Shown one piece after another: positions 9,447 to 18,626 of a stretch of 64,000 nucleotides of DNA. Under the pieces are notes generated by a model, which was not told the origin of the DNA, did no database searches, and saw nothing but the letters and a program-made list of their open reading frames with translations. The number at the start of each line of letters is the position of its first letter. Position 1 is the first letter of the stretch. Source of the stretch: UBA1724 sp051884615. GTDB lineage: Bacteria; Verrucomicrobiota; Lentisphaeria; Oligosphaerales; Oligosphaeraceae. Both the position numbers and the translations under genes were made by a program. The stretch covers positions 4,606-68,605 of the forward strand of contig JBJEVT010000012.1 of the NCBI GenBank assembly GCA_051884615.1. Direction: 5' to 3'.

Positions 9447-10454
9447 TTACAGCACCTTGGCGATGACCACGAAGGCGATGCCCAGGAACACCAGGGCGCC
9501 CACGGCGGCCAGCACATAGTTCATGGCGGTGGGCTGGGGCTCCTCCTGGACGGGGAGGGAATCCATGGCGGGAGCCGGACGGCTCTCTTTCTTCACCGCC
9601 ATGGCGGGAGCCGGAGCGGCGGGCTTCGCCCCCTTCTCGGGAGCGGCGGCCTCGGGAGCGGGGGCTTCCTCGGCTTCCTTGGGGGCCTCCTCCTTGACGG
9701 GCTCCACCGGTTTCACCTCCTCCATGGAAATCTTCTTGAAGGAGGGCGTCGCCTTGGGCGCTTCCGGGGCAGGTGCCACGGGCTTCACCTCGACGGGAGC
9801 CACGGGTTTCACCTCGACGGGAGCCGCGGGCTTCACCTCGACGGGCGCCACGGGTTTCACCTCGACGGGCGCCACGGGTTTCACCTCGACGGGCGCCACG
9901 GGTTTCACGGAGGCGGGGGCAGCGGGAGCCACGGGTTTCACGGAGGCGGGGGCAGCGGGAGCCACGGGTTTCACGGAGGCGGGGGCGGCGGGCGCCACGG
10001 GCTTCACCGCAGGTGCGGCGGGGGCGGCGGGAGCGGCGGGTTCCGCGGGCTTCGGGGGTTCCGCGGGCTCTTCCTTCTTCAGGGAGAGGCGAACGCCGGA
10101 GCGCTTCATGCCCTCGGTGCCGTCGGTGGTTTTCTGGGGCGCGGCGGGGGCGGCGGTGGGGATGGTGCCGGCGGTGGCCAGCTTCAGCTTCACGACCTTA
10201 TGCTCTTCCTCGGCGGGTTTGGGGGGCTCCGGCGGGAGAGGGGAGGGAGCGGGAGGGGCCGCCATTTCCGCGGCGGGGGGAGGATTGACAGGCAGTTTCA
10301 CGAACCGGGTCTTGGGCTCGCTTTCCCCGGCGGCGAAGGGAGAGGGGGTGGCGGGCTTCACGGGAGCCACCGGCGAGAAAGGGGAAGCGGGAGCGGCGGG
10401 TTTCGCAGGGGAAACAGGAGTGAAAGGAGTGCTGTTGGGGGATTCTTCGGGCAT
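9447..10454 (-). CDS. Proline/alanine-rich repeat protein with C-terminal membrane anchor
   Basis: The protein is 335 residues. The ATG at 10454 is preceded by AAGGAGA. Most of it is low-complexity Pro/Ala/Val/Lys/Glu: three copies of an 11-residue KPVAPAAPASV unit and five copies of an 8-residue KPVAPVEV unit. At the C-terminus one hydrophobic helix (YVLAAVGALVFLGIAFVVIA) ends in K-V-L, so this is a tail-anchored protein with a long extended arm. No enzymatic domain is visible. It follows rnfE by 225 nt on the same strand, so it may be co-transcribed or have its own promoter. The repeats suggest a spacer or scaffold, perhaps TonB-like in character, but function is unknown. Confidence 0.75.
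   Translation of the reverse strand: MPEESPNSTPFTPVSPAKPAAPASPFSPVAPVKPATPSPFAAGESEPKTRFVKLPVNPPPAAEMAAPPAPSPLPPEPPKPAEEEHKVVKLKLATAGTIPTAAPAAPQKTTDGTEGMKRSGVRLSLKKEEPAEPPKPAEPAAPAAPAAPAVKPVAPAAPASVKPVAPAAPASVKPVAPAAPASVKPVAPVEVKPVAPVEVKPVAPVEVKPAAPVEVKPVAPVEVKPVAPAPEAPKATPSFKKISMEEVKPVEPVKEEAPKEAEEAPAPEAAAPEKGAKPAAPAPAMAVKKESRPAPAMDSLPVQEEPQPTAMNYVLAAVGALVFLGIAFVVIAKVL
9778..9996. repeat. Tandem repeats, 5 x 24 bp then 3 x 33 bp
   Basis: Five 24-bp units (9778-9897) encode KPVAPVEV-type octapeptides and three 33-bp units (9898-9996) encode KPVAPAAPASV-type units. All keep the reading frame. The near-identical DNA makes copy number prone to change by slippage. Confidence 0.9.
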
Positions 10455-10679
10455 TTTCTCGTTTTCTCCTTGGGCTTTCGCCGCTTGTGCCAAAAACAAA
10501 CTCCCGGGCGGGGGAAAGAGCTACGGTGGAGTGGGGGAAAGGGGAGGAACGGGGGACGTCCTCCTCGAATAGGGATGGTGAAAAGATAGCCCCTATCCAG
10601 GGAAATGCAAGCCACTTGGACGGAAAATGGCGCGAACCGCGGGCAGGAAGTCCCGGGCGTGGGGGCGGGAGGGGGAAAA

Positions 10680-11351
10680 TCAGGATTTGATTTTGCAGAT
10701 GTGGCAGGTGGCGCAGTTCAGGTCCGCGGGAGGCTCGTAGCGTCCCCCGGCCTTCCGGGCGGCGCGGATCTTGGCGGCGTTGAGGATGGCCAGGAAGACG
10801 CCCAGCACCATGAAGGCGCCCGGGGCGAAGCGCAGCAGGGAGAAGCCCTGCCAGGATTCCACCACCTGGAGCTCGAAGAGGGTGCCGGAGGCGATGAACT
10901 CCCGGACGGCGCCCAGCAGGGTCAGCACCAGGGTGAAGCCCAGCCCCATGCCAATGCCGTCCAACAGGGAGAGGCCGGGATTGTGCTTGGAGGCGAAGGC
11001 CTCGGCGCGGCCCAGGACGATGCAGTTGACGGTGATGAGGGGCAGGTAGATGCCCAGGGATTTCACCAGGGCGGGAGGCGCATAGGCTTCCATGAGGAAC
11101 TGGACGATGGTGACGAAGGTGGCGATCACCACGATGAAGCAGGGGATGCGCACCTTGTCGGGAATCAGGGACTTCAGCAGGGAGACCACCAGGTTGCTGC
11201 CGGCCAGGACGCAGGTGGTGGCCAGTCCCATGGAGATGGCGTTCTTGGCGCTGGAGGAGGTGGCCAGGGTGGGGCACATGCCCAGCAGCAGCACCAGGAC
11301 GGGGTTCTCCTTCCAGATGCCGTTGACAAAGGTCTTCAGGGCGTTCAGCAT
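10680..11351 (-). CDS. rnfE: Rnf complex subunit E
   Basis: This is a 223-residue integral membrane subunit of the ion-translocating ferredoxin:NAD+ oxidoreductase. The N-terminus KTFVNGIWKENPVLVLLLGMCPTLA and the later LGIYLPLITVNCIVLGRAEAFA are hallmarks of the RnfE/NqrD family, which forms a pseudo-symmetric membrane pair with RnfA. About six transmembrane segments are visible. The C-terminal tail carries a CATCHIC-type cysteine cluster (C-x2-C-x2-C), an addition to the usual protein. It is the last of six rnf genes in the order A-B-C-D-G-E, 6 nt after rnfG. Confidence 0.95.
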   Translation of the reverse strand: MLNALKTFVNGIWKENPVLVLLLGMCPTLATSSSAKNAISMGLATTCVLAGSNLVVSLLKSLIPDKVRIPCFIVVIATFVTIVQFLMEAYAPPALVKSLGIYLPLITVNCIVLGRAEAFASKHNPGLSLLDGIGMGLGFTLVLTLLGAVREFIASGTLFELQVVESWQGFSLLRFAPGAFMVLGVFLAILNAAKIRAARKAGGRYEPPADLNCATCHICKIKS

Positions 11352-11357
11352 GGTCTT

Positions 11358-12035
11358 CTACTCCTGGATGGCTTGGGAGGAAAGGAGGCGCGCCTTCTGG
11401 GCGTGCCAGGCCAGGCACACCCGGTTCACGGCGTTGACGACGGCGCGGGAGGAGATGGTGGCGCCGCTGATGGGCCTCACGCAGCCGGGCGCCTCCTCTG
11501 CTTTTAACACAAATCCTTCTGCGGGAAGTAGTTGTGACTCATAGCGGTCCAGGTATTCATTGGGCGGGTATTTTCCGTCGGCTTCCTGGGGCGGGGCATT
11601 CCGGAAGAGGTCCCAGAAGGAGCGGGAGGTCTGGCGCTCGCAGACCCGGCTGCCGATGCCGGGGGTTTCGGCGTTTTCCGTGACGAGGACGCCCCGGACC
11701 GTGCCGTCGGGAGCGATGCCCACCAGGAGCTTCACCTCGCCGCCGAAGCCGCTGGGGTCGGAGGCTTCGGCGCAGAAGGCGAGGATTTTGCCCTGGGCGT
11801 CGGTGGCCTGGAAGAAGGTCACTTCCGTGCCGTCGGGCAGGGAGAGGGGCATCTCCTGGCAGAGTTCCGTCCGCGCGGTTTCCGGAGGAAGGAGGAGGGC
11901 CATTTTTTCGTTGCGTTGTTTTTCCTTGGCCTCCTTCCGGGGGGCCTCCGTCCGCGCGCTGACGAAGGCGAGGGAGGCGCCCGCCAGGGCGCAGATGAAG
12001 GTGAGGCTCAGGGCCAGTTTCAGGATTTCTTTCAT
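11358..12035 (-). CDS. rnfG: Rnf complex subunit G (covalent FMN protein)
   Basis: The protein is 225 residues. The ATG at 12035 has AAAGGAGG upstream, and an N-terminal transmembrane segment anchors a periplasmic flavin domain. The motif ISGATISSRAVVNAVN near the C-terminus is the site where FMN is covalently attached through threonine (S-G-A-T-x-S/T). It relays electrons within the Rnf complex. It starts 19 nt after the rnfD stop. Confidence 0.95.
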   Translation of the reverse strand: MKEILKLALSLTFICALAGASLAFVSARTEAPRKEAKEKQRNEKMALLLPPETARTELCQEMPLSLPDGTEVTFFQATDAQGKILAFCAEASDPSGFGGEVKLLVGIAPDGTVRGVLVTENAETPGIGSRVCERQTSRSFWDLFRNAPPQEADGKYPPNEYLDRYESQLLPAEGFVLKAEEAPGCVRPISGATISSRAVVNAVNRVCLAWHAQKARLLSSQAIQE

Positions 12036-12054
12036 GCGGTCATTCCCTCCTTTC

Positions 12055-13257
12055 TCATGCCGGCATCTGGAGTCCCTTCTTTTTGGGCATGCCAAAGGGC
12101 TTTCCGGCGGTCATGCGGTCGATGAGCGGGGTAAAGGCATTCATAATCAGGATGGAGAAGGAGACGCCTTCGGGGTAGCTTCCCCAGAGTCGGATGCAGC
12201 TGGTGAGGATTCCGCAGCCGATGGCGAAGTAGATGGCGCCCAGACGGGAGAGGGGGGTGGTGACCATGTCGGTGGCCATGAAGAAGGCGCCCAGGAGCAG
12301 TCCGCCGGAGAGGAGATGGAAGAGGGGGTTGGCGTAGGCTTCGGGCTGGACGAGCCATGCCAGCCCGGTGATGAGCGCCACGGTGCCCAGATAGAAGACG
12401 GGGATGTGCCAGCGGATGATGTTCAGGCAGATCAGGAGGATGCCGCCCAGCAGGATGGCCAGGCCGCAGGTCTCGCCCAGAGAACCGCCTTTCTCCACGC
12501 CCAGGAACATGTGCCAGTATCCCTTGAGGGGGCAGCGGCCGGCGGCGGGGGCGCACTGCGCCATCAGCTGGCGCGCCTCCTTGGTCTCCCGGCTGGCTTT
12601 GGACCACTTCAGGGGGGTGGCGGTGGTGACGGGCTTCTCCCGCTGGGTCGCCTCGCCGGTGGCGGAGGTGGAGGGCTGGACCGCCGTCACTTCCGCGCCG
12701 CACCGGCCCAGGCAGTCCGGGGTGCGGGGAACGGGCCAGGTGGTCAGCACGGCGGGGAAGGCGAGAAGCAGGGCGACCCGGCCCACCAGGGCGGGATTGA
12801 AGGGATTGCAGCCCAGGCCGCCGAAGATCATCTTGCCCACCACGATGGCCATGAAGCAGCCGATGAGGCAGATCCACCAGGGGGTGCTGGAGGGCAGGTT
12901 CATGCCCAGGAGCAGGCCGGTGACGGCGGCGGAGCCGTCCCGCAGTTCGTTGGGGCGTCCCATGAGGCGGGCGCAGATCCATTCCAGGACCATGCTGCCC
13001 AGGGTGCAGAGCACCAGGACGCGGAGGGCGTTCCAGCCGAAGAAATAGAGTCCGGCCAGGCAGGCGGGGGCCAGGGCCAGGAGGACCCACCGCATGATGC
13101 TGTCCACCGTGGCGGCGGTGTGGAAATGGGGGGAGGAGGAGACGATGAGCGTCGGCTCGGGGAGGGATGCCTTGGGCCTGGCCGGCGCGGCGGGTTTGGC
13201 GGGGGTGTCGGCGGGCTGGGCGGGCTGGGCGGGCTTGTCAGTGGAGGGGTCGGACAT
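12055..13257 (-). CDS. rnfD: Rnf complex subunit D
   Basis: This 400-residue membrane subunit binds FMN covalently. The segment LLLGAFFMATDMVTTPLSRLG carries the D-x-x-T flavinylation region of RnfD/NqrB. Multiple transmembrane helices are clear. The first 35 residues are a Pro/Ala-rich extension with PAQPAQPAD-type repeats, in keeping with the repeat protein at the other end of the operon. A loop of about 70 residues (around 180-250) with four Cys lies between helices and is longer than usual. It lies between rnfC (15 nt) and rnfG. Confidence 0.95.
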   Translation of the reverse strand: MSDPSTDKPAQPAQPADTPAKPAAPARPKASLPEPTLIVSSSPHFHTAATVDSIMRWVLLALAPACLAGLYFFGWNALRVLVLCTLGSMVLEWICARLMGRPNELRDGSAAVTGLLLGMNLPSSTPWWICLIGCFMAIVVGKMIFGGLGCNPFNPALVGRVALLLAFPAVLTTWPVPRTPDCLGRCGAEVTAVQPSTSATGEATQREKPVTTATPLKWSKASRETKEARQLMAQCAPAAGRCPLKGYWHMFLGVEKGGSLGETCGLAILLGGILLICLNIIRWHIPVFYLGTVALITGLAWLVQPEAYANPLFHLLSGGLLLGAFFMATDMVTTPLSRLGAIYFAIGCGILTSCIRLWGSYPEGVSFSILIMNAFTPLIDRMTAGKPFGMPKKKGLQMPA

Positions 13258-13272
13258 GGGAGAGGATCTCGC

Positions 13273-14640
13273 TTATTTCTCGCTCTTGGGGGGCTGGGTC
13301 TTCTGGGCCTTGAGGGCGCGGAGCTTGGCCCCCACCTCGGATTTCGCCCTTCGCATGTGCTGGACCAGGGGACGCCCCGCCGGGCAGATGAAGGCGCAGC
13401 ATCCGCATTCGATGCAGTCCATCACATGCCAGTTCTGGGCGTCGTCGAAGCGCTCGTTCTCGATTTGAACGGAAAGGATTCCCGGCATCAGCTGCATGGG
13501 GCACGCGTCGTTGCAGCGTCCGCAGCGCAGGCAGGATTTGGAGGTGTATTGGAAGACCTCCTCGGGGGCCATGACCAGGATGCCGGAGGTGTTCTTCATC
13601 ACGGGCACCTCCTGGGAGTAGACCGCCATGCCCATCATGGGGCCGCCGGAGATCATCTTGGCGATGGAGGCGCCCTCCCGGACGCCGCCGGCCAGCTTCA
13701 GGGCCTCGGCATAGCTGGTGCCCACCCGGAAACGCCAGTTGCCCGGCGCCGCCAGGGGGCTTCCCGTGACGGTGGTCACCCGCTGGTAGAGGGGTTCGCC
13801 CTTGAGGACGGCCTCCCCGATGGCGTGGGAGCTGCCGATGTTCTGCACCACGCAGTGGACATCGGCGGGCAGGCCGCCGGAGGGCACCTGGCGTTTGGTG
13901 ATGGCGTAGATCAGCTGTTTTTCCGCGCCCTGGGGATAGCGGACATGGAGGGGGACCACCTGGATGGCGGGTTCCGTGATGGCGGCGGCCTCCCGGGTCA
14001 GCAGCTCGATGGCGTCGGGTTTGTTGTCCTCGATGCCGATGTAGATGTTCTTCACGCCCAGGATGCGGGCGGCGATGGCGACGCCCTCCAGGATCATGCG
14101 GGGGCTTTCCAGCATGAGGCGGTGGTCGGCGGTGAGGCAGGGCTCGCACTCCACGCCGTTGATGATGAGGGTGTCAATGCTCTTTCCCGGGGGGATGGAG
14201 AGTTTCACGGGGGTGGGGAAGGCGGCGCCGCCCATGCCCACGATGCCGGCCTGGGCCACCCGGTTCCGCAGTTCCTCGGGGGAGGTGTTGCGCCAGTCCA
14301 GGGGCGGCATGGGCTCCGCGGCCTTGTCCTCTCCGTCCGCCTCGATGACCACGCAGGGCAGCTGGGTGCCGGCGGGCCCCAGGCACATCCCCATGCTCTT
14401 CACCTTTCCCGAGGTGGGGCTGTGGATGTAGGAGGAGACGAAGCTGGCGGGTTCGCCCAGGGGCTGTCCCCGCAGCACCGTGTCCCCCTCCTTCACCAGG
14501 GGTCTGGCCGGCGCCCCGATGTGCATGGACAGGGGGACGGTGTAGAGGGGATAGAGGGGGGCGTCCACGATGGGGGTGCCCCGGGAGACCTTGGCTTCCT
14601 GGGGATGGACGCCGCCGTAGAAATGGAAGATCTTGCTCAT
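13273..14640 (-). CDS. rnfC: Rnf complex subunit C (NADH-binding, Fe-S)
   Basis: The 455-residue soluble subunit docks NAD+ and carries two [4Fe-4S] clusters. The N-terminus FHFYGGVHPQEAK is the typical RnfC opening; GGAAFPTPVKL and NGVECEPCLTADHRLM belong to the flavin/NAD-binding NuoF-like domain. Clusters are held by CLRCGRCNDACP and CIECGCCAFICP near the C-terminus. A LysX-rich tail ends the protein without the long Ala-rich extension seen in some gammaproteobacteria. It lies 39 nt downstream of rnfB and 15 nt from rnfD. Confidence 0.96.
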   Translation of the reverse strand: MSKIFHFYGGVHPQEAKVSRGTPIVDAPLYPLYTVPLSMHIGAPARPLVKEGDTVLRGQPLGEPASFVSSYIHSPTSGKVKSMGMCLGPAGTQLPCVVIEADGEDKAAEPMPPLDWRNTSPEELRNRVAQAGIVGMGGAAFPTPVKLSIPPGKSIDTLIINGVECEPCLTADHRLMLESPRMILEGVAIAARILGVKNIYIGIEDNKPDAIELLTREAAAITEPAIQVVPLHVRYPQGAEKQLIYAITKRQVPSGGLPADVHCVVQNIGSSHAIGEAVLKGEPLYQRVTTVTGSPLAAPGNWRFRVGTSYAEALKLAGGVREGASIAKMISGGPMMGMAVYSQEVPVMKNTSGILVMAPEEVFQYTSKSCLRCGRCNDACPMQLMPGILSVQIENERFDDAQNWHVMDCIECGCCAFICPAGRPLVQHMRRAKSEVGAKLRALKAQKTQPPKSEK

Positions 14641-14679
14641 GGAGAGATGGGGGAGGGTGTCGCCGCCGTGGCAGGAGGG

Positions 14680-15456
14680 CTATTTTCTCAAGGCGTGGGT
14701 GGGGCAGACGGCGGCCAGCTCCTCGGAAGGGGGATTGCCGTAGTTGATCTGTGCCAGGGCGACCCCGGTGTCGATCCGCATGTTCTCCGGGGCGGCCTTC
14801 ACGCACTTTCCGCAGCCGATGCAGGCGGCCTTGCAGGCCTTCAGCTTCACCGCGCCCTTCAGGGGGCTGGAGCAGTGGACGTGGATGACCGCGGACTTGG
14901 GCACCAGACGGATGAGCTTCTTGGGGCAGACCTGGATGCATTTTCCGCAGCCCCGGCACAGTTCCTTGTGGACCACGGCCAGATGGGTGGGGGTCATCTC
15001 GATGGCGCCGAAGGGGCAGGCCCGGGCGCAGGCGCCCAGTCCCAGGCATCCGAAGGTGCAGGTTTTGGCGCCGGCCGCCACGATCATGGCGTCGCGGCAG
15101 TTGTTGATGCCATTGTACTGGGCCTGGCGGGTGGAGTTCAGGTCGTCTCCGCTGCACATGACCACGGCCACCCTGGGCTCCTTGGTGTCCACCTCCGCTC
15201 CCAGCAGAGTGGCCATCTTCTGGAGATCCTCCGCTTTCTGGGCGGCGCAGGCGCCGGGCCGCGCCTGTCCGGCCACCAGGGCCTTGGCGTAGCCGCCGCA
15301 TCCCGCATAGCCGCATCCGCCGCAGTTCGCGCCGGGCAGCAGGGCCTTCACCTCCTCCTCCAACGGATTGGCCTCCACGCCGAAATAGCGGCTGACGATG
15401 GCGATGGCGATGCCGGTGATGAGGCCGACCAGGACGATGATGAAGAGTGTGCTCAT
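14680..15456 (-). CDS. rnfB: Rnf complex subunit B (polyferredoxin)
   Basis: This 258-residue subunit takes electrons from ferredoxin. An N-terminal membrane helix is followed by GANCGGCGYAGCGGYA, the first Fe-S domain shared by RnfB proteins. Ferredoxin-like clusters follow at CLGLGACARACPFGAI, CRGCGKCIQVCPKK and CIGCGKCVKAAPEN; the last lacks the usual Cys before Pro and ends instead with AAVCPTHAL, so the fourth ligand set is atypical. It is the second gene of the operon, 64 nt after rnfA. Confidence 0.95.
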   Translation of the reverse strand: MSTLFIIVLVGLITGIAIAIVSRYFGVEANPLEEEVKALLPGANCGGCGYAGCGGYAKALVAGQARPGACAAQKAEDLQKMATLLGAEVDTKEPRVAVVMCSGDDLNSTRQAQYNGINNCRDAMIVAAGAKTCTFGCLGLGACARACPFGAIEMTPTHLAVVHKELCRGCGKCIQVCPKKLIRLVPKSAVIHVHCSSPLKGAVKLKACKAACIGCGKCVKAAPENMRIDTGVALAQINYGNPPSEELAAVCPTHALRK

Positions 15457-15520
15457 GCAGAGAGGGGAGGAGCCGGAGAGGGGAAGAGGGGGTGCGGGGT
15501 TCGGGCGGGGGTGTTTTTCT

Positions 15521-16099
15521 TCAGTTTCCCAGGCCGGAGAATCCCATGAAGGCCATGGCCAGCAGTCCTGCGGTGATCAGGGTGAGGGGGAGTCCCTTCA
15601 GGCAGAGGGGTGGGCGGGAGAGCTCCATGCGTTCCCGGATGCTGGAGAAGAGGAGGAGGGCCAGGGCGAAGCCCACGGCGGAGGCCGCGCAGAAGATGGT
15701 GCTCTTCACCAGGCCGTAGTCCTTCTGCTGGCAGAGGATGGCGGCGCCCAGCACGGCGCAGTTGGTGGTGATCAGGGGCAGAAAAATACCCAGGGCCTGA
15801 TACAGGCTCTGGGAAAACTTCTGCATGAGAATCTCCACGATCTGGACGATGCCGGCGATGGCCAGGATGAAGACGATGGTGGATAGGTAGGTGACTCCGT
15901 AGGGCTTCAAAAGGAAGTGGTGGATGCAGGAGGTGAAGAAGCCCGCGATGGTCATGACGAAAATCACGGCGCCGCCCATGCCCAGGGCGGTCTTGGTGGA
16001 CTTGGACACCCCCAGGAAGGGACAGATGCCCAGAATCTGGGTCAGGACGAAGTTGTTGACCAGGATGCACCCGATGATGAGGCTGAGGATACTCGCCAT
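15521..16099 (-). CDS. rnfA: Rnf complex subunit A
   Basis: This is a 192-residue six-helix membrane subunit. The start at 16099 gives the family's usual N-terminus, MASILSLIIGCILVNNFVLT, and LGIFLPLITTNCAVLGAAIL is the conserved RnfA/NqrE signature that, with RnfE, holds a membrane-embedded Fe-S centre. It is the first gene of rnfABCDGE. The 139-nt gap to the helicase gene upstream probably holds the promoter, though I cannot identify a convincing -35/-10 pair. Confidence 0.95.
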   Translation of the reverse strand: MASILSLIIGCILVNNFVLTQILGICPFLGVSKSTKTALGMGGAVIFVMTIAGFFTSCIHHFLLKPYGVTYLSTIVFILAIAGIVQIVEILMQKFSQSLYQALGIFLPLITTNCAVLGAAILCQQKDYGLVKSTIFCAASAVGFALALLLFSSIRERMELSRPPLCLKGLPLTLITAGLLAMAFMGFSGLGN

Positions 16100-16238
16100 G
16101 ATGCGAAAGGGGGAAAGGGGGGAAGGGAGGGGACGGAGAGGGGTCCCGAGGGAGGGGGCTGGGCAGGGCGCGACGCACCCGTTCGGCGAATGAAGCAAAG
16201 CCGGTAATTTAGCACAATCCGGGAAGATTTCGGTGTGG

Positions 16239-17840
16239 CTAGGGCCTTTGGAGCACAATCAACTTGTGGACGGCGCGGCTCATGGCGGTATAGAGTCCCT
16301 GGCGGTTCCAGCGGGGATCCGAGGGGGTGACATCCAGGAGGATGACCACGCTGGCCTCGCAGCCCTTGAACTTCATATAGGTGTAGTAGCTGACCTCGCC
16401 GGGCGTCTGGCCGACGGGGCGTTCCACCAGGGTGTAGGGGCCCGCCTTGGGGCATTTCCCCAGGCTGGTGTTGCCCAGGGAGTGGGCGCCCAGCACCACC
16501 ACGCCGCTCTGGGCGAGGCGGTCCTGGGTGAAGAGGGCGGTGAGCTCCTCCTCCAGCATTTTTGCCATGTCCTCGCCTTCCCGGAAGACCACATCCACCC
16601 CCACGGGAGTCTCGTTCATGGGGCGCATGGCGGCGGAGTGGTAGGGGCCGAGCGCCTCGATGATCCTGCGGGTGTTCCGGCAGTTCCGGGTGAGGGTGAC
16701 CGGCGGGGGATCGTCGAAGGGGAGGCAGGTGTCCTTCTGGAAGATGTTCTGCTCCGGGTCGCAGAAGATGTAGAAATGTCCTCCCGGCGCCACCAGGCGC
16801 CGGGTGAGCTCCCACATCCGGGCATTGAAGTCCTGTCCCTCGTCCACGATGACGCAGTCGTAGGTGACGGGGTTCCGGTCCAGGGCGTCGGAGAGCATTT
16901 TCAGCAGGGCGTAGGAGTAGACCCGCGGGTCGTCCTTGTGCTGCTCGTATTCCTCCTGGGTGACGCCGGCCTTCTGGCGGCAGAAGTCGAAGAAGGCGTG
17001 GACGGGCACAAAGGCCTTCTCGCTCCGCAGCATCTTCTGGATGCGTTTGGCCAGCATTTCGTTGTAGCAGAGCACCAGGGGCCTTCCTCCCTGCCGGTAG
17101 ATGTCCAGGGCTTTGCGGACCGCCAGGAAGGTTTTTCCCGTGCCGGCGGCGCCCTCCACCCGGAGGCGGGGGAATTCCTGGAGGGCCTCCAGGATGGCGG
17201 TTTGCTCGTCGGTGAGATGGAGGAAGCGGGGGGCGTCGCATTGGATGCGGTCGCACAGGCGGGGCTGGAACTGCAGGGTGGGAGAGAGATATTCCACCAC
17301 GGTGTCGGTGGGGGGGATGGCAAAGTTTTCGATTTCCTTGGGGAGGGGGGCCTCTTCGAGGAGACAGGTGGCGAAGGCGTCGATTTCCCGCAGCTGTCTT
17401 CTTCCCAGGACGATGCCCTGGGCTTCAGGGGGCCAGTTGAGGTCCGTGTCCGGCAGCAGGGGGAAGCAGACGCAGTGGGCGTATCTCAAGGGGATGGGGT
17501 GGCCCGCCTTCTCCTGGAGCAACTTCTGGATGGCGTATTTGTTGTGCCGCGCCTGCTCCAGGGGCTGGATGGGACGCTCCTCCTGGTACCATTCCCCTTC
17601 CCGATAGGAGATGGCTCCTCCTTTCACTTCCAGCACCAGAATGCCCAGACCAGGGCGGAAGAGGAGAAAGTCCGCCTCGTTGTCCCACCGCTTTTCCTGG
17701 GAATCCCGGAAGAAGAAGTGGAAATTGGGGAAGACGATCCAGGGGTCGGGCAAGCCCTGTTCCAGGGCATGGTAGACGGTTTTTTCCGATTCCGGCCGTT
17801 GATTGTCCTGGGGGTCGTAGGGAGGGATGAAGCGTGCCAT
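16239..17840 (-). CDS. NERD nuclease-related / UvrD-like helicase fusion
   Basis: The 533-residue protein joins two domains. Residues about 20-130 match NERD (nuclease-related domain) proteins: DNEADFLLFRPGLGILVLEVKGG gives the D...E-x-K pattern of a PD-(D/E)XK fold. Residues about 220-533 are a superfamily 1 helicase: Walker A GAAGTGKTFLAVRKAL, Walker B CVIVDEGQDFNARMWE, and the C-terminal motifs TYMKFKGCEASVVILLDV and LYTAMSRAVHKLIVL. Such fusions are implicated in DNA processing; a defence role is possible. It follows the DUF2293 gene by 18 nt and precedes the rnf operon. Confidence 0.85.
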   Translation of the reverse strand: MARFIPPYDPQDNQRPESEKTVYHALEQGLPDPWIVFPNFHFFFRDSQEKRWDNEADFLLFRPGLGILVLEVKGGAISYREGEWYQEERPIQPLEQARHNKYAIQKLLQEKAGHPIPLRYAHCVCFPLLPDTDLNWPPEAQGIVLGRRQLREIDAFATCLLEEAPLPKEIENFAIPPTDTVVEYLSPTLQFQPRLCDRIQCDAPRFLHLTDEQTAILEALQEFPRLRVEGAAGTGKTFLAVRKALDIYRQGGRPLVLCYNEMLAKRIQKMLRSEKAFVPVHAFFDFCRQKAGVTQEEYEQHKDDPRVYSYALLKMLSDALDRNPVTYDCVIVDEGQDFNARMWELTRRLVAPGGHFYIFCDPEQNIFQKDTCLPFDDPPPVTLTRNCRNTRRIIEALGPYHSAAMRPMNETPVGVDVVFREGEDMAKMLEEELTALFTQDRLAQSGVVVLGAHSLGNTSLGKCPKAGPYTLVERPVGQTPGEVSYYTYMKFKGCEASVVILLDVTPSDPRWNRQGLYTAMSRAVHKLIVLQRP

Positions 17841-17858
17841 GGGGACGAGGGGGGTGGG

Positions 17859-18626
17859 CTAGAGCCAGAAAGAGTCTTCGGGGGGTGCCGGCGCGGGCGT
17901 GGGCGCGGGCGCGTCGGGCTTCCGGGGCAGGAGGGCCTGCTGGAGGGGGCAGGAGGGCGGCATCTCCAGTCCCCGCCGGTAGTTTTGGAGGAGTTGGAGG
18001 GAGAGGCGCGCCAGGGAGCGGCGCACTTCCCGGCGTTTGCCCGCCACCTGGGGAATCCAGGTGCGGTCGTATTCCGTGGTCTGGTGGCGCATCCAGGCGA
18101 TGACGGCGGCCTTCGCCCGCTCCTCCAGGGGGATTCTCCGGGTTCTTGCCACGGTGCCGCTGCCCACGGGAGTGGACTGGGCGGTGACCGCCAGGGCGAG
18201 CTTCTTCTCCAGCTCCTTCCACCGGGGCGCGAAGGACAGGAAATTCCGCACCGCCTCCAGAAACTCCCCCTGGTATTCCCGCTGCTGGCGCTGACGGCTC
18301 CTGCGTTGTCCCTCCCGCTTTCTCTGATACTCGGGAGACTCCCTCTCCTGGTTCAGCTGCGTCCGGAGGGATTCCTCCAGGGCGGCGGGGGCGCAGAGGC
18401 CGACGGCACATTCCCGCTTGCCCAGGCGTTTCACCACGGTCCATGCCTGGGGGCAGGCGGCCTTGAGGCGCCGGGTGAGGGCGGGGTCCCCGGAGGGCAC
18501 GAAGCGCCAGCCCGGGGGCAGCGCCACGAAATGTCCCTCCTTGAGGAAGCGTTCCGGGGAGTCTCCCTGGCGGGGGATGGGGGTGCCGGGCAGAAGCTGG
18601 ACGGGATTCTGCCAGGCGGCGTTCAC
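17859..18626 (-). CDS. DUF2293-like protein
   Basis: This 255-residue protein appears to start at GTG (18626), overlapping the stop of the preceding gene by 4 nt, which indicates translational coupling. The middle is highly charged (KREGQRRSRQRQQREYQ) and helical. Residues about 165-235 read AVIAWMRHQTTEYD... followed by GKRREVRRSLARLSLQLL, close in pattern to DUF2293 (R-H-x-x-T-x-Y-D then an Arg-rich helix). The tail is Pro/Ala-rich. The domain function is unknown; its basic surface and helicase neighbour suggest nucleic acid binding. Confidence 0.6.
   Translation of the reverse strand: MNAAWQNPVQLLPGTPIPRQGDSPERFLKEGHFVALPPGWRFVPSGDPALTRRLKAACPQAWTVVKRLGKRECAVGLCAPAALEESLRTQLNQERESPEYQRKREGQRRSRQRQQREYQGEFLEAVRNFLSFAPRWKELEKKLALAVTAQSTPVGSGTVARTRRIPLEERAKAAVIAWMRHQTTEYDRTWIPQVAGKRREVRRSLARLSLQLLQNYRRGLEMPPSCPLQQALLPRKPDAPAPTPAPAPPEDSFWL

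Noticed and set aside
9778..9996. Possible CRISPR array
   Set aside because: Units are directly adjacent without spacers and keep a protein reading frame.
9333..10589. Long Gly/His/Ala-rich plus-strand frames opposite the repeat protein
   Set aside because: They are translations of the same 24- and 33-bp repeats on the other strand; the minus frame has the ribosome binding site and membrane anchor.
11560..15549. A 1,329-codon plus-strand frame across the rnf operon
   Set aside because: It is a GC-bias shadow; the minus strand encodes clear RnfB, C, D and G motifs throughout.
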